Source: Rodentolepis nana (taxonomy: Eukaryota > Platyhelminthes > Cestoda > Cyclophyllidea > Hymenolepididae). From it: a stretch of 24,528 nucleotides of DNA. The position numbers and the translations under genes are program-made. The stretch is taken from NCBI GenBank assembly GCA_900617975.1, contig UZAE01000388.1:1-24528 (forward strand), read 5' to 3'. Of this stretch, positions 10,601 through 16,615 are shown piece by piece (the stretch's first letter is position 1; every line of letters begins with the position of its first letter). Under the pieces are notes generated by a model. The model searched no databases. It was given only the letters and a program-made list of their open reading frames with translations, and had not been told where the DNA came from.

Positions 10601-11188
10601 CGTTGCTCTCCTTCTTTATTTAGTATACTAGGATAATTCCTAGGCCTCCCCTTGTACCAATTACGGGGCAAACTACAGTACAGAAACAGATTTTGTCCCA
10701 ACCTACTACTTTGATAACACAGCCGTTGTCAAGAGAGGGCCTAAATCTCACTCCCACTCAGGTTACATCAATCCAATCCCTATTTCAAGGTGCTAATCGC
10801 CTTTCAAGGCTCGATAAGGCTACCATCCTCTCCTTTATCAGTGGAAAAGCTGGTAAGTTGGCTGTAGGTTGAGCATAGCTCCGCTGATCCTCTTTGTTCA
10901 AGATTTATCCCATTTTTCAACTTTATAGTTAACCCACAGCCCGAAAGCGGAACAGTTCAACGCATTCGCCTTTCAGAATATCGAGAAAGAGTTATTGATA
11001 AAGAGAGTGGTAATCCCATGGAGGTTGCTGTAGATACCTTCCTACTCCTTGACTATGCAACGGGTCGTTTCCAGAGTGTTAAATCCTATAGGACACTGCC
11101 ACCTGATCAACTTATGGCTTTGCCTGTACAGCCGAAAGTTGTCCCTGCTACTACTACTGCCTTTGTCACTACGACCAGTGCCTCCTAA
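1448..11188 (+). CDS. NELFA: Negative elongation factor subunit A (NELF-A), 8 exons
   Basis: Joined coding exons are 1448-1636, 1829-2753, 5363-5861, 6575-7013, 8673-8867, 8936-9184, 10624-10852 and 10929-11188: 2985 bases, 994 residues, all introns GT-AG and all phases compatible. NELF-A is a subunit of the four-part NELF complex, which with DSIF holds RNA polymerase II in promoter-proximal pause until P-TEFb acts. Three blocks match family members in order: an N-terminal helical domain (about residues 1-165), a central basic KLLDFNDLPAIGIEAKRQKK segment (about 352-371; human has KLLDISELD...EAKRRRK) and a C-terminal domain (about 885-966) with LDKATILSFISG and AVDTFLLLDYATGRF, matching human EKALILGFMAG and VDTVFEMNYATGQW. 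The rest is low-complexity. At 994 residues it is nearly twice human NELF-A (about 528). The family match is recognised from memory, not searched. Confidence 0.93.
1829..2753 (+). CDS. NELFA: NELFA exon 2 (residues 64-371)
   Basis: The acceptor is ATTAG before 1829, phase 0, so VSEVVEKVINMALADDNSYI continues the helical domain directly. The domain ends around WVNILPMSEFFSKK, comparable with human LPLECQYLNKNAL. From about residue 165 the chain becomes Ser/Thr/Asn/Ala-rich and probably disordered, with basic patches such as RRVHVPIPGR and SARARLLAMHG. The conserved KLLDFNDLP box and a basic EAKRQKK stretch close the exon. The donor is AAAG|GTAAGT after 2753, phase 1. Confidence 0.92.
2754..5362 (+). 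other. NELFA intron 2 (2.6 kb)
   Basis: T-rich spliced sequence bounded by GTAAGT and TTCTTCTAG. Several frames of 68-73 codons exist but none has domain character or splice support. Long T runs occur around 2873-2893. I see no nested gene, RNA gene or repeat copy. Confidence 0.7.
5363..5861 (+). CDS. NELFA: NELFA exon 3 (residues 372-538)
   Basis: The first two bases complete a Glu codon begun in exon 2. Residues about 372-406 form a strongly charged helix (EQQEKAREERRKQKELEMEE, then KRQAREEARRAKLQ), probably a single alpha-helix or coiled coil. A Gln/Pro-rich part follows (QQPTQQQPAQQW), then an Arg-rich RQRQRGGR and an acidic run EDDEDEDDLED at about 508-518. The charged helix follows directly on the conserved basic EAKRQKK, extending it; I know no such long helix in human NELF-A. 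Donor G|GTAAGT, phase 2. Confidence 0.9.
5862..6574 (+). other. NELFA intron 3 (713 bp)
   Basis: An ordinary intron from GTAAGT to TTTCATGTAG. No repeat or RNA gene recognised. Confidence 0.75.
6575..7013 (+). CDS. NELFA: NELFA exon 4 (residues 538-684)
   Basis: One base completes Arg538, giving VPRGFRGFSEVPSTTIPAVR across the junction. The exon is rich in Gln, Val, Ser and Thr (RQQQQGG, SGQQQQR, AAAAAQQQQTAQSQQ) and ends in QPTVIIANPGA, first of a set of related motifs in the tail. The open frame is uninterrupted through 146 codons although no conserved domain is present. The donor is GCT|GTAAGT, phase 0. Confidence 0.88.
7014..8672 (+). other. NELFA intron 4 (1.7 kb)
   Basis: T-rich intron ending TCTCTTTTTTAG. 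It contains a perfect inverted repeat, GTTATAA-TG-TTATAAC, at 7107-7122. I see nothing else in it. Confidence 0.75.
8673..8867 (+). CDS. NELFA: NELFA exon 5 (residues 685-749)
   Basis: The acceptor is TTTTTTAG and the donor AGA|GTGAGT; phase is 0 at both ends, so the exon could be skipped without changing frame. It encodes a Pro/Thr/Gln-rich segment with QPIIIRSPNLAPV and STPQAQPQQTATFVIS. The intron after it (8868-8935) is only 68 bases. Confidence 0.88.
8936..9184 (+). CDS. NELFA: NELFA exon 6 (residues 750-832)
   Basis: The acceptor is TTTTTCTCAG. The exon is symmetric (phase 0/0, 83 codons), Thr/Pro/Val-rich, and contains QPRIIVANSGLRPVAPAGQ. I place the donor at GGG|GTTTGT because only that junction keeps frame with exon 7. 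A better-looking donor (GTAAAG) four bases downstream would bring an immediate stop. Confidence 0.8.
9185..10623 (+). other. NELFA intron 6 (1.4 kb)
   Basis: T-rich intron ending CTTTATTTAG. Around 9620-9650 there is a short RNA polymerase III B-box-like string, too imperfect to call. No gene or repeat copy recognised. Confidence 0.7.
10624..10852 (+). CDS. NELFA: NELFA exon 7 (residues 833-908)
   Basis: The exon begins YTRIIPRPPLVPITGQTT and runs into the conserved C-terminal domain: SLFQGANRLSRLDKATILSF, where human has MFKTANKVTRPEKALILGFM. Three AG dinucleotides (10622, 10630, 10642) lie close together; only the first gives an open frame with exon 6. The donor is GCTG|GTAAGT, phase 1. 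Confidence 0.92.
10929..11188 (+). CDS. NELFA: NELFA exon 8 (residues 909-994, stop)
   Basis: The acceptor is CTTTATAG. The exon carries the rest of the C-terminal domain: GTVQRIRLSEYRE (human DVIQIKLSEHTE), then MEVAVDTFLLLDYATGRFQS (human MLVDTVFEMNYATGQW) and VKSYRTLPP (human KKYKPM). A 28-residue Pro/Thr/Val tail follows and TAA lies at 11186-11188. This exon is the strongest evidence for the NELF-A identity. Confidence 0.95.
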
Positions 11189-11485
11189 GAACGTGATCCC
11201 CCATTATGTGTTTTTTCTTTTCCTTTTTTGTACATACCCGCACGTATATACATATATATGGCCCCATTCCCCCCTCCCTTGTAATAAGATTTGTGGAGGA
11301 GAAGGAGGTGGGTTTTTTTGTCACTTCCTCTATGTATTTGTGCTCATCTTTTTCATACCATTCTTAAGAATAATTGTAATGTACTTAACGTGTTTGCAAA
11401 ACAGTCTTTTGTTATCTTGCTGTGCTTTTGCTTGTTTGTGATGAATGCCTGTGTTTGGCTAGTATGCTCTAGTTTTCGAAAGGCT

Positions 11486-11491
11486 AATAAA
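11486..11491 (+). promoter_or_regulatory. Candidate polyadenylation signal, NELFA
   Basis: AATAAA 298 bases after the NELFA stop codon. A second AATAAA follows at 11562-11567, so alternative 3' ends are possible. In AT-rich DNA this hexamer occurs by chance. Confidence 0.5.
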
Positions 11492-11561
11492 TGGAAGATA
11501 CTTTCAGCATGATTTGACGCGAATAATATTCCTACTCTCATTCGGTACTTATATTTTATTG

Positions 11562-11567
11562 AATAAA
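11562..11567 (+). promoter_or_regulatory. Second candidate polyadenylation signal, NELFA
   Basis: AATAAA followed within 15 bases by a GT-containing stretch (TTTCTGTGC). It may serve as the distal 3' end of the NELFA transcript. Confidence 0.4.
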
Positions 11568-12026
11568 TTTCTGTGCTACTTATTTAACTGCGAATCGTTT
11601 CCACCGAATTGAGTAGTTAAGATTTTTGAGTATGTCGGTTTTAATATTTTGATTTTGATCAAGTTAAGGTTTGGTACTTATCCAATGATATTTCCATCAC
11701 TGAATTCACTACTAACACTAAGGTGTCCACATATTCCGCCTGTCGGTGCTCGTATTAATGCTTTTGACAGGGTATCCAAGGTCTTGCTAGTTTATAGTGT
11801 TAACATATCAGTTTGAAATTGGATTAGACATTGAGGAAGAATGACCACGTGGTTGTTAATTATTTTACTTGTTGATATTGTGGTTCTACTTCTATTATTG
11901 CTTCATTTTCAATCTATTCGAGGCATTATCCAGTCGTCATATTATCCACTCGAGACAATTCCCATTGATCATTTACGGCAGTCTACTGAGCTATGGCAAT
12001 AAAATCTTTCCATAACTTGAAACTTG

Positions 12027-12064
12027 ATTGACCACTGGTCAATAAATATTTTCAAAAAATATTT
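12027..12064. repeat. Two adjacent inverted repeats
   Basis: ATTGACCA-C-TGGTCAAT is a perfect 17-bp odd-centred palindrome at 12027-12043. It is followed directly by AAATATTTT-CAA-AAAATATTT at 12044-12064, a 9-bp stem with a 3-base loop. AATAAA at 12041-12046 straddles the two. As RNA each could form a hairpin. No function is assigned. Confidence 0.8.
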
Positions 12065-12477
12065 TGCTCTGCTTCCCTGTCGCCCATTGAAATAAATTGT
12101 CTTTATTGGTACCGCGGATTCCCATTAAATTTATTAAATCGCTGCTTGCAGAATGTTACTTAAATTCTCTTCTTGGTCATCGCCCATTGGCTTTGTCTTT
12201 CTACTAACTCCCCTCTCACCGCTCTTCCATTCGCCCCCTATTTTCGAGTAGTGTGCGTTGTAACACTTCTATATAGAATGGGTTTTGCTCTTAGTGCTCG
12301 ATTGTATATAATATATATTTGATCGCTCCCTCCAGGTTGATAGGTATTTCTCTATAAATTCGGTGATCTTATTAAATCTGTTAGGCTATATGTTAAATGG
12401 CTAAATGTTTCATTTGGTTCATTTGATAGTATCAGCATTGCTTGAATGTTATTGTTGTGAATCGATTATTGACCACC

Positions 12478-12493
12478 CTCCCATCCTCTTTAG
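12478..12493 (+). promoter_or_regulatory. 3' splice acceptor just before the ATG of the amidohydrolase-like gene
   Basis: A pyrimidine tract CCTCCCATCCTCTTTAG ends at 12493, five bases before ATG at 12499. It is as good as the internal acceptors of the neighbouring genes. It could accept a spliced leader in trans or end a 5'-UTR intron. No upstream exon can be identified from sequence alone. Confidence 0.6.
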
Positions 12494-12498
12494 TCACA

Positions 12499-12951
12499 AT
12501 GGCTTCTCGGGATCCTAACAGCACGAACGTCACGGGCCCCATGACCCGTAGTGAATATGAAGAGACATTCCGTCGACGAGACAAGCGTTCTCTCCACGAA
12601 TTGGTAGCCGAGGAAGAGGCCATTATAGACAACGAGGTGGCCGATTTTGAGACTGCAGAAAAGGAGGCCATTGCTGCAGCCTCATCAGCCTGGGTTCCTC
12701 TGACTCCTCAGTATATTGACTCCCATTTCCAGCTCTGGTCACTGTCTCGAAATCATGGAGACATCTATGAGGGTGTGCAGTTGCCTGGGGATGCAAAATG
12801 GCGACTGGGGAGTGCTAGGAGTGTTCTCAATAGGGACTTCAATCCAGATATGTATGAGGAGGATTTGTTTGAGATGAAACATCGGGCTAGTGCGGAATTG
12901 AAAGAGGGGATTGGTGAATTATCGCCGGTTCAGTACGCCATTCATGTTCAG
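12499..12951 (+). CDS. Amidohydrolase-like gene exon 1 (residues 1-151)
   Basis: The exon encodes a charged N-terminal extension (RRRDKRSLHELVAEEEAI, then DNEVADFETAEKEAIAAASS), the first barrel strand with His76, an insertion (about 81-110), and the LNRDFNPDMYEEDLFEM segment that resembles the family's 'rdylpedl' helix. It ends SPVQYAIHVQ at CAG|GTAAGA, phase 0. Confidence 0.88.
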
Positions 12952-14823
12952 GTAAGATGATTATTTACGCTTTTTTTCGCTATGGAATTTTTTGTAAATA
13001 CATGGGAAAGCGATGCGCTTTATTTGTCATGCTATTATCTACTTATCCTTATTGTCTTCGCAACCGATATATTTGCGATGGGATTTATTCTTCCCACTGC
13101 TCTCACTAAATTCTTATTTTGAGCACTTTTCAAACTTGACCGTCAGGTATTCATACTTTAGCCGCATTAGCTTTTCCCCTGTTATTTGTAACATACGATA
13201 CTTCCATAAATGGGACGTTTAGAAGCATTTTTTCTTCATTTCTTCTTCTTCTTCTTCACTTCCAGCAATTTCTTTTCTGTAGACATTCATGTGCGACTTG
13301 GACCATGAGATTTTGTTATCCTTTTATTTTGCATCAATTTTAAATGAACTCTCGTCATAATTGAAATGCATTCAAAATGAAAAGCAAAAATTCATTACTA
13401 AAAGACCTTTCGTTTGTGCCATTTACTTTATATCGCTTAGGTAAATATTCGTGCTATACTTGCTGGTATTTGAAACTCAAGATAAGGTTTAAAGCTTAGG
13501 AAACAGACAACTGAATGTTATAACATCGGTCACATCTGCCATCGCCTAGGGGCCTCGTCTCTTTTATGATTGCTTTTCCAGACATCTTGCAAATTTATAT
13601 TTGATTTCACTTAAGCCTCTCACAGTGTCTTTGTCTCTAATAGGATTGAATGGTTTCTTGTTTATCTCACTCGAATCCTTCCAAGTCTATATCACCCCTA
13701 AAGAAATTTCGTCTACGATCATTTTTCCATTACTAATAAAGTGTTTAATTAATAAATTGAGACAAATATTTGATTGATCTGGACCTTCTCCTCTCTGTTC
13801 TTAAGGTATGCTATTGGATAAAAATGCGCATTATTACAATTCGCAAAAATATTTTTAGACTACAATCTTTGTCTATATCTTTGTGCGTTATGAATAAAAT
13901 TAAGTGAAATAATTAGGTGCAATAAATGTTATCCTTTTCTATTTTAGTCCACTCCGACCTATCAAGAGAATATGGTGATATCCTCCTTTGCAGACGAATA
14001 CTACTATCTCGCAGGTCATATCGGTTGGGTTGATCTTCACGACAGTGGCCTGGCACAACGTCTTCGGACTCTCATGCTAGATCCCTTCCTTGTTGGCCTG
14101 CGCCACGATGTCACCAACACCGATGCCAACGTCCTCATCGATCCCGACACAGAAAGTGCCTTCTCTGCAATTGAGCAGAACAACATGCCCTTTGACCTTG
14201 CCATCGGTCCCCATCAACTCCGGCATGCTTGTCACCTCGCCTACAAACACCCTCGTCTCAAGCTAGTCCTCAATCATTGTGGTCTTCCCTTGGAATACAC
14301 TTCCACACATCCCGATGAAGAAATCAATATTGCTCAATGGAAGGCGGATCTAGAGTACTTGAGTAGGTACCCAAATGTCTACTGCAAGTTAACCGCCACT
14401 TCAGGGAAGATCGTGTCATCAGATAAGGATGGAAATGTAGAGGAGAAGGAATGGAGCCCGAAGAATGTGTTGACACAGGCAATTGGGTTTTTCGGACCGG
14501 AGAGATGTCTATTCGGCTCGGGATGGCCCATATGTCGTGTTGTTGCTCCTGCGGTTACTGGTTGGAATGATAGTGGAACAGGAGGGGCCCTAGTTGCTGC
14601 GAAGAAGCATGCGAGAATTTCGGGGCCCCCTGTAAAGGGGTACCGAGGTCAGGCAGTTGCACAGAGGGAACTCTCTGTTTGGGAGGCAGCACGACTTGTA
14701 GAGCATTGCATGGAAGAAGCGGGCTTTGGTGCAATTGAGGATAAACGAAAGGTGTTTGGCAATAATGCGCAAACTGTGTACACTCTGAATGTTAGACCCT
14801 ATGGATCTAGCAGAGTTCTGTAA
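12499..14823 (+). CDS. Amidohydrolase-2 family (COG3618-like) protein, 2 exons, probable altered active site
   Basis: Joined exons 12499-12951 and 13948-14823 give 442 residues. The product belongs to the metal-dependent TIM-barrel hydrolases related to L-fuconolactonase and 2-pyrone-4,6-dicarboxylate lactonase, by landmarks in order: QYIDSHFQLW (71-80), GHIGWVDL, FLVGLRHDV, NNMPFDLAIGPHQLRHACHL, LKLVLNHCGLP (His261), YPNVYCKLTATSGK and FFGPERCLFGSGWPIC. Two key positions differ: the strand-1 HxH reads His76-Phe-Gln78, and the late Asp of the SDWP motif is Gly343. The protein may be a pseudoenzyme or use other ligands. Residues 1-70 form an extra acidic N-terminal helix absent from typical bacterial relatives; no signal peptide is seen. 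The substrate is unknown. ATG at 12499 was chosen for its context (CACAATGG) and the splice acceptor just upstream. Confidence 0.85.
12952..13947 (+). other. Intron of the amidohydrolase-like gene (996 bp)
   Basis: The only intron, from GTAAGA to TTTCTATTTTAG. A (CTT)n-rich pyrimidine run lies at about 13229-13262. Nothing else recognised. Confidence 0.8.
13948..14823 (+). CDS. Amidohydrolase-like gene exon 2 (residues 152-442, stop)
   Basis: The exon contains most of the barrel, from STPTYQENMVISSFADEY to the C terminus, in one uninterrupted frame of 291 codons. Conserved landmarks are GHIGWVDL, VGLRHDV, HQLRHACHLAYKHPRLKLVL, NHCGLP and KNVLTQAIGFFGPERCLFGS. After GSGWPIC comes an insertion rich in Gly and basic residues (about 351-382), then a C-terminal helix. 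The GGA codon for Gly343 is at 14521-14523; reaching it from an Asp codon needs two base changes or an intermediate, so a single read error is unlikely. Confidence 0.9.
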   Translation, partial: STPTYQENMVISSFADEYYYLAGHIGWVDLHDSGLAQRLRTLMLDPFLVGLRHDVTNTDANVLIDPDTESAFSAIEQNNMPFDLAIGPHQLRHACHLAYKHPRLKLVLNHCGLPLEYTSTHPDEEINIAQWKADLEYLSRYPNVYCKLTATSGKIVSSDKDGNVEEKEWSPKNVLTQAIGFFGPERCLFGSGWPICRVVAPAVTGWNDSGTGGALVAAKKHARISGPPVKGYRGQAVAQRELSVWEAARLVEHCMEEAGFGAIEDKRKVFGNNAQTVYTLNVRPYGSSRVL

Positions 14824-14917
14824 TATTTCGTAGAAAATATATTTTTTTATTAACTGTGATAAATCAATTGCTTCGTTTCCCTGAATTTTCTTTGGAGAGT
14901 AAATTATTTGATTAGGG

Positions 14918-14923
14918 AATAAA
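14918..14923 (+). promoter_or_regulatory. Candidate polyadenylation signal, amidohydrolase-like gene
   Basis: AATAAA 95 bases after the stop codon, the first such hexamer downstream, giving a short 3' UTR. Confidence 0.6.
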
Positions 14924-15059
14924 GAGATGTTACTTGGAAAATTGCAGGAAGGTGTATTAGCTTATATGATAATTTGAGCACAATCAGTTTGGCAAAACAA
15001 CGATCTTTTGCAGTATGATCTGAGCCGTGGATGGCAACCTAATTTTGTAAGTTAAAGCT

Positions 15060-15099
15060 GTGAAATTCTTTCCTGCCTTGTGAAATTCCTTGCTGTGTT
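15060..15099. repeat. Imperfect 20-bp tandem duplication
   Basis: Two adjacent 20-base units start GTGAAATTCTTTCCTGCCTT and GTGAAATTCCTTGCTGTGTT, matching at 15 or more positions. It is a minor local duplication in intergenic DNA. Confidence 0.6.
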
Positions 15100-15911
15100 C
15101 AGCCTTACTTAAAGCGGTCTAAGATAGTGCAGTGAATATTTAGGGTCCTCCCTCTTCCGTGCGTTGCGATACTAGAAAAAATAGGTTAGTGGATTAAAAG
15201 GGAGATGAAGAAATGGGGTGGGGGTACAAATAGAATTTGAAAGGAACAATCATCTGCGAATAATAATGAGCAAGAAGTAAAGTGAGCTTAGAAGGCGAGG
15301 GGTTTTTGCGACTTGATAACTGAATCAAATTTTGGAAGAGCATCAATTTTAAGGTATTGCCAAATAGGGTTTATGGACCAAATATTGAGCCTTGCAATAT
15401 GTTAAATCAATAAATGACAGCTATACAAAGGGTGATTCTAAAATACCAATTTACCTCAATTTAGTGATTGTATATACGAATAACCATATATATTATAGAA
15501 ATTTGAGGAGAAAGAGGAAAAGCATTTGCAAAAATTCATGCTGAGATTTAAATATGATACATAAATTTATAGGAAACCGGAGGTAAATTTAAAATTCCTG
15601 ACCACGTCTATCTGAAGATTGGCGGGACAAGAACAGATGACGTGAATAAGGAAAATCAAGCCGAACTTCGAAGAGGACAAGATGGCCTGTATGATCCATA
15701 TTTACGGCATAAACGGGCGCAGATACACTTATCAAAGTTCTTCATATTTCTTTGTGTCGATTTCACTAATATCTTCTATGCGCTTATCCCCGTCTCTTTA
15801 CTCTAACAGTAATATAATTAATGCAATCCATGTCGGACTCTCAAACCGTCAGTTCCATGGTCTTTGTAGAAAAGTTGCAAACATATATAATAAACAATTA
15901 CATTAACGCTT

Positions 15912-15927
15912 GGCTTGCATGCAAGCC
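15912..15927. repeat. Perfect 16-bp palindrome
   Basis: GGCTTGCATGCAAGCC reads the same on both strands. It lies about 500 bases before the C1GALT1 start. It contains overlapping ATGCAA half-sites of the kind POU-domain factors bind, but no function can be shown from sequence. Confidence 0.75.
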
Positions 15928-16405
15928 TTTATTTCAGAGGGGGGAATATAAGGTGTTTGTTAAAGAATTTAGGATTTTTAGGAAAAATATCGATTTTTCT
16001 GCAAAACATGATGCATTAGCAAAGTCTTAATAAAACTTGTATACCCATTTACTGATTCAAAATTACATTATTTTTGAGCCAAAAGTGTATATCACACATT
16101 GTCCTAAATTCTGAAATATAATCTAGTTTCGAATTAGCTCATAATTGGCATCAACCTTCAGAAGGCCAATTCAAGACATTCCATATTTATCATTTTTAGC
16201 CCGCGAAAGGTGCGAGATTATTTGTTGCTGCATAGTTTACTCTGCCTTGGGCGGTTTTTATGCGTTTACTTAATTTACTGATAATCCGTTTCTTAACATT
16301 TATTTACGCAATATGATTTTCTTATTCATATAGAATGCGTGTGTCTTAATTCCAATTTTGTGGTTATGTATATAGATATATTTATATGATTTAAAATGCT
16401 CGAAT

Positions 16406-16419
16406 GTTTTCTCTTTTAG
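16406..16419 (+). promoter_or_regulatory. 3' splice acceptor just before the C1GALT1 ATG
   Basis: GTTTTCTCTTTTAG ends at 16419, nine bases before ATG at 16429. Three out-of-place ATGs (16386, 16396, 16404) lie immediately upstream and would be removed by splicing here. This fits trans-splicing of a spliced leader or the end of a 5'-UTR intron. Confidence 0.65.
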
Positions 16420-16428
16420 AAATTGAAT

Positions 16429-16615
16429 ATGAATTTGATGTGGAAGTCACCTCTCAGAATTTTCTTTTTTGGTGTCCTTGTGGGCATGTTTACTTTCTGG
16501 ATTCTAGATGCCCGTCGAAATTCGGAAAAATTAATAGTTAGAGGTCTGTCTCAATTGGATCTCCCTGTTCTACCACAGAAATTTCATAATGATCCTGAAA
16601 CCGGTCACCATGAAG
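16429..16615 (+). CDS. C1GALT1: C1GALT1 exon 1 (residues 1-62)
   Basis: It begins MNLMWKSPLRIFFF, a type II signal anchor preceded by Lys and Arg, and continues through the stem to LPQKFHNDPETGHHE. A second in-frame ATG (codon 4, 16438) could also serve. The donor is GAAG|GTACCT, phase 1; the next intron (16616-16694) is only 79 bases. Confidence 0.88.

Larger units (their letters stand above)
11189..12498. other. NELFA 3' UTR and intergenic region
   Basis: The proximal part is pyrimidine-rich and contains candidate polyadenylation signals at 11486 and 11562. At 12027-12064 a 17-bp palindrome is followed directly by a second inverted repeat. A TATA-like CTATATAG at 12269-12276 is a possible promoter element for the next gene, with weak support. 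Open frames in 11049-11541 are shadows of exon 8 running into the UTR. Confidence 0.6.
14824..16428. other. Intergenic region before C1GALT1
   Basis: The amidohydrolase-like 3' UTR (signal at 14918) is followed by purine-rich sequence at about 14950-15680, unlike the T-rich introns on this strand. It includes an imperfect 20-bp tandem pair (15060-15099, unit beginning GTGAAATTC) and a perfect palindrome at 15912-15927. Frames of 69-74 codons at 15682-16030 have no recognisable domain. The C1GALT1 promoter or 5' exon may be here but cannot be located. Confidence 0.55.

Noticed and set aside
11049..11541. Open frames over the end of NELFA and its 3' UTR
   Set aside because: They are other-frame readings of exon 8 and of pyrimidine-rich UTR; the true frame carries the conserved C-terminal domain and stops at 11188.
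15682..15906. Small ATG frame (74 codons) with a good start context
   Set aside because: No domain, hydrophobic and low-complexity composition, in an intergenic stretch with no splice or homology support.
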